Positions 1 through 12,111 are shown, counted from the first letter of the stretch. The stretch is DNA of 42,158 nucleotides from Streptomyces sp. 8K308 (GCF_004348315.1 NZ_SMKC01000020.1:1-42158), one strand, 5' to 3'. Notes: generated by a model from the sequence alone, not told the origin. Program-made: numbers and translations.

Positions 1-25
1 GTGGTGACGGGACGGGAGGGTGTTG

Positions 26-805
26 ATGGCTCGCGGTGGTGAGGCCGTGGTCGCGTTGGGGCCGCGGGTGGCGGTGTGGGGGGCGCTGGTGGCCGTGTAC
101 CGGGCGCAGTTGTCGCGGGCGCGGGTGGCGCGGATTCCGTTGTTGTTCGTGGCGACGTTCCAGTCCGTCGGGATCATGGTCCTGATGCGCGGCGTCGTCG
201 ACGGCGGCGGCGAGGAGGCGCGTGCCGTGGTCGCCGGCTCAGCCGTGCTCGTCGTGGCCTTCGTCGCGCTCAACCTGCTCGCCCAGTACTTCGGGCACCT
301 CAGGGCCGCCGGGGGGCTCGACCACTACGCCACGCTCCCGGTGCCCGGCGCCGCCGTCGCGTTGGGGACGGCGGCCGCGTACGCCTCGTTCACGGTGCCA
401 GGGGTGCTGGTCGTGGCCTTCGTCGGGGCCCTGCTCTACCAGCTGCCGCTGGGCGGCCTCTGGGTGGCGTTGGCCGTCGTGCCGCTCGTCGGGGCCGCGC
501 TCGCCGGTCTCGGGGCCGCGCTCGGGCTGCTGGCGCCCCGCGCCGAGCTGGCCACCCTCTGCGGGCAGCTCGGCATGTCGGCGGCCCTGCTGCTCGGCGT
601 GCTGCCCGAGTCCCGGCTGCCCGAGCTCGCCCGCTGGCTGCGCGAGCTGCTGCCGTCCAGCTACGGGGTGGACGCGCTGGCCGTCGCGCTCGATCCGCGG
701 CCCGACTGGGGTTCGGTGGTCGCCAACCTCACCGTCTGCGCGGTCGTCGGCGCCGTGGCGCTGGCCCTGGCGACCTGGGCGTACCGCAGGGCCGCGGTGC
801 GTTGA
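26..805 (+). CDS. ABC-2 type transporter permease
   Basis: Integral membrane protein of about 259 residues with roughly six hydrophobic segments, typical in length and layout of an ABC-2 permease. It would form the membrane channel of an exporter of unknown substrate. The partner ATPase gene is probably just off the left edge, since a TGA at 5-7 could be its stop. I prefer the ATG at 26 because the GGGAGGG at 14-20 sits 5 bases upstream; the in-frame GTG at 20 overlaps that ribosome binding site. Family assignment rests on hydrophobicity and the polar LPSSYGVDAL-type loop near residue 215, and substrate cannot be inferred. Confidence 0.8.
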   Translation: MARGGEAVVALGPRVAVWGALVAVYRAQLSRARVARIPLLFVATFQSVGIMVLMRGVVDGGGEEARAVVAGSAVLVVAFVALNLLAQYFGHLRAAGGLDHYATLPVPGAAVALGTAAAYASFTVPGVLVVAFVGALLYQLPLGGLWVALAVVPLVGAALAGLGAALGLLAPRAELATLCGQLGMSAALLLGVLPESRLPELARWLRELLPSSYGVDALAVALDPRPDWGSVVANLTVCAVVGAVALALATWAYRRAAVR

Positions 806-888
806 GGCGTTGAGACGGCGAGCCGTTCATGCGCCCGAACAGCCGTCCCGTTGGCCGAACAGGCTGCCGGACCTGGCAGGATGACCGG

Positions 889-1545
889 GTGACCGCACCC
901 GAGCCAGCACCGGAACCCCGCCCCGCCGTCGACGGCGGCCACGACCCGTGGGCGGCGAGCCCACAAGTCCCCGCGGAGCCGGCCGCGCGGCGCTGGTGGC
1001 GGGAGATACGCGGGGCGCTGCTCGTCGCGGTGCCGGTCGCGGTGCTCGCAGGACCGCTGCTCGGCCTGGCCTGGCTGTGGTGGGCGCCCCGGGTGCCGCT
1101 CGTCGCCAGCGGCAGCGACGTGATCCTCGCCGAGCCCGAGGGCCAGCAGGCCTTCGGCGCGGACGGCACCTTCTTCCTCGCCGGGCTCGCCCTGGGAGCC
1201 GTGGCCGGCGTAGTGGTGTTCCTGCTCCGCCGCCACGGCGGGGTGGCGTCCGTCATCGGTCTCGCCGCCGGCGCCTTGCTCGGCTCGTTCATCGCCTGGC
1301 GGATCGGCGTCTGGTTCGGCCCCGAGCAGGACGTGGCCGCGCGCGCCCGCGAGGCGGGGGACGCCGTCTTCGACGCCCCGCTCGAGCTCGGCGCCCGCGG
1401 CGTGCTGCTCGGCCTGCCGTTCGCCGCCCTCGGGCTCCACCTGATCTGCATGGCCCTCTGGGGCCCCCGCGACCCGCAGCCGGTGCCCGCCGAGTTCCCC
1501 CGATGGGGTGAGGCGACCGGCGACCCAGGGCCTACCCCCGGGTGA
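889..1545 (+). CDS. DUF2567-like membrane protein
   Basis: About 218 residues: a proline-rich cytoplasmic head (1-35), then four hydrophobic segments around residues 45-67, 97-115, 122-140 and 170-190. This matches the DUF2567 family of actinobacterial membrane proteins, which has no known function. The GTG at 889 starts MTAPEPAPE; upstream in-frame codons back to 829 are possible but lack the family's usual look. The 3' end overlaps the convergent ybaK gene by 14 bp. Neighbouring the ABC-2 permease suggests conserved synteny, not a proven partnership. Confidence 0.7.
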   Translation: MTAPEPAPEPRPAVDGGHDPWAASPQVPAEPAARRWWREIRGALLVAVPVAVLAGPLLGLAWLWWAPRVPLVASGSDVILAEPEGQQAFGADGTFFLAGLALGAVAGVVVFLLRRHGGVASVIGLAAGALLGSFIAWRIGVWFGPEQDVAARAREAGDAVFDAPLELGARGVLLGLPFAALGLHLICMALWGPRDPQPVPAEFPRWGEATGDPGPTPG

Positions 1546-2023
1546 TCGGAGCGCTGACCGCGCCCGTCAGCCGGATCAGGTCGGCCGGCGCCAGCTCGAT
1601 CTCCAGGCCCCGGCGGCCGGCGGACACGAACACCGACGCCAGGTCGACCGCCGACCCGTCCACGACCGTGCGCAGCCGCCGCCGCTGCCCGAGCGGCGAG
1701 ATCCCGCCCCGCACGTAGCCGGTGGCGCGCTCCGCCGCCGCCGGCTCGGCCATCGCTGCCCGCTTCCCGCCGACCGCCGCTGCCAGCGCCTTCAGGCCGA
1801 GCGAGGCCGAGACGGGCACCAGCGCCACCACCAGCTCCCCGTCCACCTCGGCCACCAGCGTCTTGAACACCCGGCCGGGATCGACGCCGAGGACCCGGGC
1901 CGCCTCCTCGCCGTAGGACCCGACCGCCGGGTCGTGCTCGTACGCGTGCAGCGTGAACGGCACCCCGGCCCGGCTCGCGGCCACCGTCGCCGGTGTGCCG
2001 CCCTGCTGCCTTCGCTTCGCCAC
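1532..2023 (-). CDS. ybaK: Cys-tRNA(Pro) deacylase YbaK/EbsC family
   Basis: A 163-residue single-domain protein, the normal size for YbaK. Members hydrolyse cysteine mischarged on tRNA(Pro), acting in trans to prolyl-tRNA synthetase. Visible family features are the N-terminal GVPFTLHAYEHD segment, the VFKTLVAEVDG strand containing the conserved lysine, and the GYVRGGISPLGQRRRL segment containing the conserved GG(I/V)SP loop. It is transcribed with the Lon-domain gene behind it (13 bp gap) and converges on the DUF2567-like gene. Function is inferred from family; substrate range is not visible. Confidence 0.9.
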   Translation of the reverse strand: MAKRRQQGGTPATVAASRAGVPFTLHAYEHDPAVGSYGEEAARVLGVDPGRVFKTLVAEVDGELVVALVPVSASLGLKALAAAVGGKRAAMAEPAAAERATGYVRGGISPLGQRRRLRTVVDGSAVDLASVFVSAGRRGLEIELAPADLIRLTGAVSAPITRG

Positions 2024-2036
2024 GGATCCCCCCGGA

Positions 2037-2783
2037 TCAGTTGAGGTTGGTCGGCCGGACCGTGAACTCCGTGCCCGGCACCGAGGGCAGTCGCGCGATC
2101 AGCGCCGTCTCCTGCCGCAGGATCCGCAGCTCCTCGGCCAGCCGCGTCGCCGTGTCCTTGGCCTGCAGCAGCCGCTGCTTGTCAGCCGTGTGGAGCATCG
2201 TCGCGGCCGCCACCAGGTAGGAGACCACCGACGGGTCGTCCGGCAGCTCCTGCCGAGGCGCCAGCGTCCGCTCGTTGGCGCCGGCCAGCACCTTCTGGTA
2301 GCCGCGGAAGGCCCGCAGCACCCCGGACGCCAGCGCGCCCGCGCCCTCGCCGGCCACCTCCTCCAACGGCTCGACCTCGGCCGTCAGATAGGGCCCGCCC
2401 GCGTCGACCGAGAGCAGCCGGAACCGGGTGGTGCCGGTGGCCAGCACCTCGAACCCCTCGTCTCCCGGCCGCGGCCTGATCGTCGACGCGTCCGCCACGC
2501 AGCCGACGTCGTGGAACGAGTGCCGGGGATCCTCCTGGTCGAACCCGCCGGTGGGGCCGAGCTCCGGGCGCTCGCCTGCCTCCGGCAGCCCGAGCCCGCT
2601 CGGCGCGGTCTCGTGCCCGTCCCTGATGGCGACCACCGCGAACGGCCGCGGCGCCTCGTCGGGCAGTTCGAGCAGGTCGCGCATCATGGCGCGATAGCGT
2701 GCCTCGAACACGTTGAGCGGCAGCACCAACCCGGGGAACAACACGGTGTTCAACGGGAAGAGCGGCAGGCGCGTGGTCGTCAC
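2037..2783 (-). CDS. Lon N-terminal (substrate-binding) domain protein
   Basis: A 248-residue protein made mainly of the Lon substrate-binding (LAN) domain: the N-terminal LPLFPLNTVLFPGLVLPLNV motif is diagnostic and is followed by FEARYRAMMRDL. There is no AAA+ or Ser-Lys protease domain, so it is a stand-alone member common in actinobacteria. These are thought to bind protein substrates or act as adaptors, but the role is unproven. It starts at an ATG and lies directly upstream of ybaK on the same strand, probably co-transcribed. Confidence 0.88.
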   Translation of the reverse strand: MTTTRLPLFPLNTVLFPGLVLPLNVFEARYRAMMRDLLELPDEAPRPFAVVAIRDGHETAPSGLGLPEAGERPELGPTGGFDQEDPRHSFHDVGCVADASTIRPRPGDEGFEVLATGTTRFRLLSVDAGGPYLTAEVEPLEEVAGEGAGALASGVLRAFRGYQKVLAGANERTLAPRQELPDDPSVVSYLVAAATMLHTADKQRLLQAKDTATRLAEELRILRQETALIARLPSVPGTEFTVRPTNLN

Positions 2784-2896
2784 GACCGGCCAGCCTATCG
2801 GCTGAGCCGAACGCCGCTACCCGCGCACGGCCCCCCGCGTGGCCCGCATGGTGAACGCGGCACCGCCCGGTTCCGGCCGTCTGCGAGACTGGAGAC

Positions 2897-5944
<3,048 letters not shown>

Positions 5945-5948
<4 letters not shown>

Positions 5949-6100
5949 ACGGGACGTCCACCGCGCTGATCGTGGTCGGGCTCTTCCTGCTCGGCGGGGT
6001 GATCTCGTTCGTCAAGCAGGGGTTGCCCAGGGGCGTGGTCGTGCTGCTCGGCACCGGCAGCGCGCTCTGCCTGCTCGCCGGCGTCCTGAGGCTGGGGTGA
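5945..6100 (+). CDS. Small two-helix membrane protein within the his operon
   Basis: A 51-residue protein starting at a GTG that overlaps the hisB stop by 4 bp and ending 4 bp before hisH. It is almost entirely hydrophobic: helix one about residues 6-23, a short KQGLPRG turn, helix two about residues 31-49. The coupled position and lack of spare sequence argue it is a real gene. Small membrane proteins at this place occur in streptomycete his operons as far as I recall, with no assigned role. Nothing in it suggests an enzyme of the pathway. Confidence 0.75.
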
Positions 6101-6104
6101 CGAC

Positions 6105-6752
6105 ATGACCGCGACGAGCGCCAGGAAGGTGGTGGTCTTCGACTACGGCTTCGGCAACGTGCGCTCCGCCGAGCGCGCCGTGGCCAGGGCGGGCGCCCAG
6201 GTCGAGATCACCCGCGACTACGACACCGCGCTCAACGCCGACGGCCTGCTGGTGCCCGGCGTGGGCGCGTTCGCCGCCTGCATCAACGGGCTGCGCGAGG
6301 CCCGCGGCGACTGGATCATCGGCCGCCGGCTCGCCGGCGGCCGACCGGTGCTCGGCATCTGCGTCGGCATGCAGATCCTCTTCGCCCGGGGCATCGAACA
6401 CGGCGTGGAGAGCGAGGGCCTGGACGAGTGGCCAGGCACGGTCGGCCCGCTGCGCGCCGACATAGTGCCGCACATGGGCTGGAACACCGTCGAAGCCCCG
6501 GCCGACTCCGAGCTGTTCGCCGGCCTCTCGCCCGAGGACCGCTTCTACTTCGTGCACTCCTACGCCGTGCACGACTGGGAGCTGCCCACCCACCACGCGG
6601 CCCAGGCCCCGCCCAGGGTCACCTGGTCCACCCACGGCGACCCGTTCGTGGCCGCCGTGGAGAACGGGCCGCTGTGGGCGACGCAGTTCCACCCGGAGAA
6701 GTCCGGCGACGCCGGCGCCCGCCTCCTCACCAACTGGATCGAGACCCTCTGA
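6105..6752 (+). CDS. hisH: Imidazole glycerol phosphate synthase subunit HisH
   Basis: A 215-residue glutamine amidotransferase (class I triad type) that supplies ammonia to HisF. The catalytic cysteine is C86 in [11 protein letters not shown], and H196/E198 lie in TQFHPEKSG. The N-terminal [11 protein letters not shown] and the oxyanion-region PGVGAF are family hallmarks. GGGGTGA lies 6 to 12 bp before the ATG. Its stop overlaps the priA start by one base (TGATG). Confidence 0.97.
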   Translation: MTATSARKVVVFDYGFGNVRSAERAVARAGAQVEITRDYDTALNADGLLVPGVGAFAACINGLREARGDWIIGRRLAGGRPVLGICVGMQILFARGIEHGVESEGLDEWPGTVGPLRADIVPHMGWNTVEAPADSELFAGLSPEDRFYFVHSYAVHDWELPTHHAAQAPPRVTWSTHGDPFVAAVENGPLWATQFHPEKSGDAGARLLTNWIETL

Positions 6753-7492
6753 TGTCCACGCTGCAACTGCTTCCCGCCGTCGACGTCCGCGACGGCCAGG
6801 CCGTCCGCCTGGTGCACGGCGTCTCCGGTACCGAGACCTCCTACGGCGACCCGCTCACCGCCGCCCTCGCGTGGCAGGCGGCCGGCGCCGAGTGGCTGCA
6901 CCTGGTCGACCTGGACGCCGCGTTCGGCACCGGCGACAACCGGGCGCGCATCTCCGAGGTCACCCGCGCCATGGACATCAAGGTCGAGCTCTCCGGCGGC
7001 ATCAGGGACGACGAGTCGCTCGCCGCCGCGCTGGCCACCGGCTGCACCCGCGTCAACCTGGGCACGGCCGCCCTGGAGTCGCCGGAGTGGGTGGCCAAGG
7101 TCATCGCCGAGCACGGCGACCGGATCGCGGTCGGCCTCGACGTGCGCGGCACCACGCTGCGCGGCCGCGGCTGGACGCGGGACGGCGGCGACCTGTTCGA
7201 GACGCTGGAGCGCCTGAACTCCGAGGGCTGCGCCCGCTACGTGGTCACCGACATCAACAAGGACGGCACCCTCCAGGGCCCCAACCTTGAGCTGCTCCGC
7301 TCCGTCTGCGCGGCCACCGACCGCCCGGTGGTGGCCTCCGGCGGGGTCTCCTCGCTCGACGACCTGCGCGCGCTCGCCACCCTCGTGCCGGACGGCGTCG
7401 AGGGCGCCATCGTCGGCAAGGCCCTGTACGCCGGGGCGTTCTCGCTTGAGGAGGCGCTGGCCGTGGTCTCCGGCGGAGAGGTCGCCGCATGA
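6752..7492 (+). CDS. priA: Phosphoribosyl isomerase PriA (HisA/TrpF)
   Basis: A 246-residue (beta/alpha)8 barrel. In streptomycetes and mycobacteria, which lack trpF, this enzyme isomerises both ProFAR (histidine) and phosphoribosyl anthranilate (tryptophan). Catalytic aspartates are seen at D11 ([10 protein letters not shown]), D130 (VGLDVRG) and D171 ([13 protein letters not shown]), together with R19, a residue associated with the dual substrate use of PriA. The ATG at 6752 shares a base with hisH's stop. Dual function is inferred from lineage and these residues. Confidence 0.93.
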   Translation: MSTLQLLPAVDVRDGQAVRLVHGVSGTETSYGDPLTAALAWQAAGAEWLHLVDLDAAFGTGDNRARISEVTRAMDIKVELSGGIRDDESLAAALATGCTRVNLGTAALESPEWVAKVIAEHGDRIAVGLDVRGTTLRGRGWTRDGGDLFETLERLNSEGCARYVVTDINKDGTLQGPNLELLRSVCAATDRPVVASGGVSSLDDLRALATLVPDGVEGAIVGKALYAGAFSLEEALAVVSGGEVAA

Positions 7493-8259
7493 GCCTTGCC
7501 GTACGGGTCATTCCCTGCCTCGACGTGGACGGGGGCAGGGTCGTCAAGGGCGTCAACTTCCAGAACCTGCGGGACGCGGGCGATCCGGTGGAGATGGCGC
7601 AGGTCTACGACGCCGAGGGTGCCGACGAGCTGACGTTCCTCGACATCACGGCTTCATCGGGGAACCGGGAGACCACCTACGACGTGGTGCGTCGCACCGC
7701 CGAGCAGGTCTTCATCCCGCTCACGGTGGGCGGCGGCGTGCGGACCACGGCCGACGTGGACCGGCTGTTGCGCGCCGGCGCCGACAAGGTGGGCGTCAAC
7801 ACGGCGGCGATCGCCCGCCCCGAGCTGATCAGGGAGATCGCCGAGCGGTTCGGCAGCCAGGTGCTCGTCCTCTCGGTGGACGCCCGCCGCTGCCCCGAGG
7901 GCACCACCACCCCCTCCGGCTTCGAGGTCACCACCCACGGCGGCCGGCGCGGCACCGGCCTCGACGCCGTGGAATGGGCGCACCAGGCGGCCGAGTTGGG
8001 CGCCGGCGAGATCCTGCTCAACTCGATGGACGCGGACGGCACCAAGGACGGCTACGACACGTCGATGATCGCCGCCGTCCGCAAGCACGTCACCGTCCCG
8101 GTGATCGCCTCGGGCGGCGCCGGCCGGCGCGAGCACTTCGCGCCGGCCATCGAGGCGGGCGCCGACGCGGTGCTCGCCGCCTCCGTCTTCCACTTCGGCG
8201 ACCTGCGGATCGGCGAGGTCAAGGACGCGCTGCGGGGGGCCGGCCACCTGGTCCGCTGA
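7489..8259 (+). CDS. hisF: Imidazole glycerol phosphate synthase subunit HisF
   Basis: A 256-residue (beta/alpha)8 cyclase that uses ammonia from HisH to make imidazole-glycerol phosphate and AICAR from PRFAR. D12 ([14 protein letters not shown]) and D131 (VLSVDARR) are the catalytic aspartates; the TVGGGVRT and IASGGAG phosphate-binding loops are present. It overlaps priA by 4 bp (ATGA). It is the last gene of the operon here: hisI, often nearby in streptomycetes, does not follow. Confidence 0.97.
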   Translation: MSLAVRVIPCLDVDGGRVVKGVNFQNLRDAGDPVEMAQVYDAEGADELTFLDITASSGNRETTYDVVRRTAEQVFIPLTVGGGVRTTADVDRLLRAGADKVGVNTAAIARPELIREIAERFGSQVLVLSVDARRCPEGTTTPSGFEVTTHGGRRGTGLDAVEWAHQAAELGAGEILLNSMDADGTKDGYDTSMIAAVRKHVTVPVIASGGAGRREHFAPAIEAGADAVLAASVFHFGDLRIGEVKDALRGAGHLVR

Positions 8260-8273
8260 CGTCGACGGGCGCG

Positions 8274-8354
8274 AGGCGCGCCACCTGCCCCGACCTGGGG
8301 GTTATTAGTCAGGTATTAGCCGTTCGCGGTGTCCTGACGGTGGGTGGCGCGCCT
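8274..8354 (+). terminator. Nested inverted repeat after hisF, possible terminator
   Basis: A perfect 12-bp inverted repeat, AGGCGCGCCACC at 8274-8285 with GGTGGCGCGCCT at 8343-8354, encloses two smaller stems: CCCC/GGGG near 8288-8300 and GTCAGG/CCTGAC at 8308-8313 and 8333-8338. As RNA this would fold into a three-way junction starting 15 bp after the hisF stop, followed by a short CTTTC. The inner GC hairpin is followed by GTTATTA. It may terminate the his operon; another structured role cannot be excluded. Confidence 0.5.
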
Positions 8355-8451
8355 TTCATAGTTGTCGCTCATCCGAATGAGCCCTGGTGGTGCGGAGCCA
8401 CATCCTCGGCTATTGCGCATCAGCGAAGGGTGTGGACGGTGGCCGAGAACC

Positions 8452-8601
8452 AACCCCTTCCCCGGTCTGCGGCTCCGCCCCGACATCACCGGCACCGCCG
8501 ACGGCCTCGCCAAGACGCCGTACGTCCGCGAGGCCCGACGCGTCAAGGCCGTCACCACCGTCACCGAACACGACGTCGCCCTCGTACGCGGGGTGCCGCG
8601 C
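8452..8601 (+). pseudogene. Relic of FAD-dependent oxidoreductase (PF12831-like)
   Basis: One frame here reads [20 protein letters not shown] followed by [13 protein letters not shown] and [11 protein letters not shown]. This resembles an internal block of the large FAD-dependent oxidoreductase family PF12831 (typically [18 protein letters not shown]). The preceding and following sequence in all three frames is unlike the family, so only a fragment of about 50 codons of a protein normally above 500 residues survives. Assignment is from remembered family motifs and would need a profile search. Confidence 0.5.
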
Positions 8602-8905
8602 GCACACGCGGTGAGAGCGCCACCGACCGGCCAGCTCGCACCGCCTGGTCACGACCAGGGGCCAGCCGCGGCCTCTACCCGCCCTCCGGATGAGGGGAGG
8701 GCGCCGCCCCGGGTTCCGTCGCTTCCCCTCCGGGGCCGGGCACCGCCCCGCCTGCGCTTCCCCCAGAGCGCGCGGGCGGGGCTCTGTCATACCCTCTGAA
8801 CCGCTGGCATCCCGACCGCAAGGGTGTGCGGTCTACCAATGTGCGCCCGGTACGAGACAGCTTCGGCCTCTGGGGGCCGGTCCGGAGAGATCCGCCCGAC
8901 AGGCC

Positions 8906-10309
8906 CTATCGCGCGGCGACCGCGGCGAGCAGACGTTCCTCGGCGTCCGCCCCCGCCGTCACGCGCGGCAGCCGCCACAGGAACACCGCGCCGACCAGCC
9001 ACCAGGCGCCCACAATGGCCCATTCCTCGGGCCAGACGAGCGCGGCCTGCATGCCGGGCAGGTAGAGGACGCCGAGGCCGATGCCGCACAGCAGCGCGGC
9101 GGCGCCTACGGCCGGGCCGGCGGGGGTGCGGAAGGGGCGGTCCATCGCGGGCTCGCGGCGGCGCAGCACGAGGAAGGACAGCGCCACGACGACGTACGCG
9201 ATGACGATGTTGATGCCACCCGCGTCGACCAGCCACACCAGCATCGGCCGGCCGAAGAACGGCGCGATGACCGACAGACACCCGATGAAGAGCACCGCGT
9301 TCCCGGGAGTGCGGAACCGGGGGTGGATGACGCCGAACCAGGCAGGCAGCATGCCGGACCGGGCCATCGCGTAGAGCAGCCGGCTGCCGCCGATGAGGAA
9401 GGCGTTCCAGCTGGTCAGGATGCCGGCGATGCCGCCGATGATGAGGATGTCGCCCATGGTCTGGCTGTGCCACAGGGCGGCCATGGCGTCGGCGGAGGCG
9501 AGGTCGGAGAGGCCGAGCTGGGTGCGGCTGAGGCCGGAGCCGACGGTCAGCATGATCATGACGTACCAGACGGTCGCGCACAGCACCGAGAGCACCAGGA
9601 GCTTGCCCACCAGCCGGTACGGGAGCTTGATCTCGCTGGCGGACTGGGGGATCACGTCGAAGCCGACGAAGAGGAAGGGCACAGCGACCAGCACGGCGTA
9701 GAAGCCGTCCATGCCGCCGGTGACCAGGGGCCGCATGTTGTCGGTCGAGCCTCCGGTGAGCGCGCCGAGCAGCAGTGCGCCGCCCGCGCAGAGCAGGAAC
9801 AGCACGGCGATGGTCTGGAAGACGCTGGCAGGGCGGATGCCGATGTAGTTCAGCGCGGTGATCGCGATGGCCGCGACGACTCCGACGGCGACCCAACTGG
9901 CGTGGACCTCGTAGTCGTTGATCGTCCACAGGTGCCCAGCGAGCATGTCGGGGAAGAGGTAGAGCATGGTCTGCGGCAGCGCCACGGCCTCGAACGCGAC
10001 GACCGATATGTATCCCAGGACCATGGCCCAGGAGGCCACGAACGCCCCGCGACCGCCCAGCGCGCGCAGCGCGTAGTGATGTTCGCCGCCGGCGTGCGGC
10101 ATCGCGGAGACCAGCTCGGCGTAAGTGAGGCCGACCAGGCACACGATCACGCCGCCGACCGTCATGGCCAGGGCGGCGCCGACCGGTCCGGCGTCGCCGA
10201 TGAAGCCGGAGGTCAGCACGATCCAGCCGAAGCCGATCATCGCGCCGAAGGCCAGCGCCAGAACGTCTCCCCTGCCGAGGACTCTGAGAAAGCCGCTGTT
10301 GTTCGCCAT
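8906..10309 (-). CDS. APC family amino acid permease
   Basis: A 467-residue transporter with about 12 hydrophobic segments, full length for the APC superfamily. The first helix has the FGAMIGFGWIVLT consensus unwound-helix region that binds the substrate backbone, and the loop EIKLPYRLVGK and the FLIGGSRLLYAMARSGMLP signature after helix 8 are typical. Substrate is unknown; amino acid or polyamine uptake is likely. It begins at an ATG with only a weak upstream purine stretch. It stands alone, with no enzyme gene in the same direction close by. Confidence 0.9.
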   Translation of the reverse strand: MANNSGFLRVLGRGDVLALAFGAMIGFGWIVLTSGFIGDAGPVGAALAMTVGGVIVCLVGLTYAELVSAMPHAGGEHHYALRALGGRGAFVASWAMVLGYISVVAFEAVALPQTMLYLFPDMLAGHLWTINDYEVHASWVAVGVVAAIAITALNYIGIRPASVFQTIAVLFLLCAGGALLLGALTGGSTDNMRPLVTGGMDGFYAVLVAVPFLFVGFDVIPQSASEIKLPYRLVGKLLVLSVLCATVWYVMIMLTVGSGLSRTQLGLSDLASADAMAALWHSQTMGDILIIGGIAGILTSWNAFLIGGSRLLYAMARSGMLPAWFGVIHPRFRTPGNAVLFIGCLSVIAPFFGRPMLVWLVDAGGINIVIAYVVVALSFLVLRRREPAMDRPFRTPAGPAVGAAALLCGIGLGVLYLPGMQAALVWPEEWAIVGAWWLVGAVFLWRLPRVTAGADAEERLLAAVAAR

Positions 10310-10770
10310 GCGGAAGCCTGTCTGTCGTCAATAATCTGGATAGCCCCCCAGGTGGGAGTAGTGAACACATGTCAAGGCGAGCACGCTATGGCCTTCACGC
10401 ACACATCGCGTTCCGGTTATGTACGTCGCGGCAGAATCACCCGGACGGCAAAAGCCGTATATGCGGATCGATCGTCATCTAATCGCCTTCGGCGCAGACC
10501 CTACGAAAACGGAGATTTAACACAGGGGTCACATGGCGGACGACCCCAGCAGCGTCAGCGCGGCGGCGCGGTCGGCGAGCAGGTCAAGCCGGCGCGTCAG
10601 GTGGCACACCACGCCCCGACGCGCGCCCGCGGCACCGAATGTCGACCAGGCCTTGCACTGTCCCGCGCGCGGCCCTGCCCGAGCGCCGTCACTCCGTACA
10701 CGGCTGGGACGAGGCCCTCCGGGACGCCTACGACGATCGGGACGACCACACTCTTGTCGAGCCGGCCGGC
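10310..10770. other. Intergenic region with permease promoter and unassigned fragments
   Basis: The part near 10310-10530 is more AT-rich than the surroundings and probably carries the promoter of the minus-strand permease; a TTGACA hexamer lies at 10370-10375 on that strand, without a convincing -10 at normal spacing. From 10530 to 10770 short frames are open on both strands, but none matches a family I recognise. A perfect 14-bp palindrome GAGCCGGCCGGCTC at 10759-10772 overlaps the stop of the glycosyltransferase gene and may form a hairpin at its 3' end. Confidence 0.5.
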
Positions 10771-11955
10771 TCAGCGCAGTGACTCCTCGATGAGGTCGGC
10801 GGCCCGCTCGGTGCCGCCCTCGGCGCGGGCCTCGGCCCGCAGCCGGGCCGAGCGCCTGGCCACCTCGGGGTCGGTGGTCAGCTCGGTGAGCGCCGTCCGC
10901 AGCGCGTCGGCCGTGGCGTCCGCCGTGTCGAGGCGGCGGGCCACGCCGAGCTCGACGAGGCGGTCGGCGTTCATGAACTGGTCGACGGCCTGCGGGACGG
11001 CGATCATCGGCACGCCCGTGAACAGTCCCTCGCCGCTGCCGCCCATCCCGGCGTGGGTGACGAACGCGTCGGCCAGCTCCAGGATCGCCAACTGCGGCAC
11101 CCAGGGGTGGACCTCGACGTTGGCCGGGATCGCGCCCAACTCGGCCGGGTCGGTGTGCCGCCCGATCTGAAGCACCACGTGCCAGCCCGGCAGGTCGCCG
11201 AAGGCGCGCAGGCACTGGCGGTAGAACTCGGGCCTGCGGGTGTACGCGGAGCCCAGCGAGACCAGCAGCACCTTCTCCGCGCCGGCCGGGCGCGTCCACG
11301 ACTCGCGTTCCGCGCGGGCGCCGAAGCAGGGGCCGACGAAGGTGACCGTCTCGGTGTCCACCCGGTCGGCCTGGGGCTGCATGGCCCGGGGGACCAGCGC
11401 CAGGGCCCGGGGCGGGCGCCCGGAGAAGGCGTCCACGTCGGTGGTGGTCGCCCCGCAGCCGGCCAGCCAGTCGGCGAACCTGGCCCGGTAGGCGTCGGCG
11501 CCTGGCAGCTGCCACAGCTGCGCCGCGACCTCCTCCTCGTAGCCCTGCCAGGCCACATAGGTCGGCGACAGCTGGAGGAGCGGCCGCCCCTGTGCCTCGG
11601 CGAGGGCGCGGGCCGCGTAGCCGCCGATGTCGTACAGGTAGAGGTCGGCCGGTTCCGGGTCGTAGGCGGCGCGCAGTTGGGGGAGCGCCTGGATGGCGTC
11701 GTCGAGGAAGAGTCCCATGGCGGCGATGGGGTCGTCCGGCCAGTCGTTGTCGTCCACGGGCAGCGTGGAGTGGCAGGGCACGAGCTCGGCGCCCGTCTCC
11801 CTGATCGGCTCGGCCACCCGCGCGACGCGCGGGTCGTTGGCGTAGCTCACGCGGTGGCCGCGGGACACGAGCTCGCGGACGACCTCGAGGCTCGGCAGGA
11901 CGTGGCTGACGGCGGGGATGCCGACCATGGCGATGTGGGCACGGCGACGTGACAT
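10771..11955 (-). CDS. OleD/MGT-like macrolide-type glycosyltransferase
   Basis: A 394-residue GT-B fold GT1 enzyme. The N-terminal domain carries GIPAVSHVLPSLEVVREL with H18 in the position of the catalytic histidine of OleD. The C-terminal nucleotide-sugar motif runs from about residue 284: WVPQLAIL, THAGMGGSGEGL, PMIAVPQAVDQFMNAD, close to OleD, which inactivates macrolides by adding glucose from UDP-glucose. There is no polyketide synthase in the window, so drug inactivation is more likely than a biosynthetic step, but the acceptor is unknown. It lies downstream of and parallel to a marR gene (156 bp gap), which may control it. Confidence 0.85.
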   Translation of the reverse strand: MSRRRAHIAMVGIPAVSHVLPSLEVVRELVSRGHRVSYANDPRVARVAEPIRETGAELVPCHSTLPVDDNDWPDDPIAAMGLFLDDAIQALPQLRAAYDPEPADLYLYDIGGYAARALAEAQGRPLLQLSPTYVAWQGYEEEVAAQLWQLPGADAYRARFADWLAGCGATTTDVDAFSGRPPRALALVPRAMQPQADRVDTETVTFVGPCFGARAERESWTRPAGAEKVLLVSLGSAYTRRPEFYRQCLRAFGDLPGWHVVLQIGRHTDPAELGAIPANVEVHPWVPQLAILELADAFVTHAGMGGSGEGLFTGVPMIAVPQAVDQFMNADRLVELGVARRLDTADATADALRTALTELTTDPEVARRSARLRAEARAEGGTERAADLIEESLR

Positions 11956-12111
11956 GGAGGATCACTCGTTTCAGAGGTACGGCGGAAGAGGGAACGACGA
12001 GTCTGGGCGCCGCCGGCGGAGGGTCGGGCGCCCGCACGACACGTGGAGCGGAGGCCGGGCGTCGCCCGGGGGCCGCGTCAGCCGTACATCTGGATCTGCA
12101 TGGGCGGCAGC

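Larger units (their letters stand above)
8260..8905. other. Gene-poor gap with decayed sequence
   Basis: No intact gene. It contains the hisF-proximal inverted repeat, the FAD-oxidoreductase relic at 8452-8601, and about 300 bp of GC-rich sequence (8602-8905) with no recognisable protein. Reading frames here are open only through lack of A/T. Streptomycete his loci usually continue into hisI and tryptophan genes, so this is where the usual synteny seems to break. Confidence 0.55.

Noticed and set aside
2784..2896. Attenuator or leader peptide before hisD
   Set aside because: No histidine-codon run, no T-box features and no competing hairpins seen.
10388..10529. Small plus-strand protein beginning MAFTHTS
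   Set aside because: Basic, low-complexity composition and no family; it covers the probable permease promoter.
10671..10782. Frame ending HGWDEALRDAYDDRDDHT, antitoxin-like
   Set aside because: No start, no partner toxin and no clear family; too short to support.
8690..11170. 826-codon plus-strand frame opposite the APC permease
   Set aside because: Arg/Gly/His-rich composition typical of the antisense of a GC-rich gene; the permease on the other strand has clear domains.
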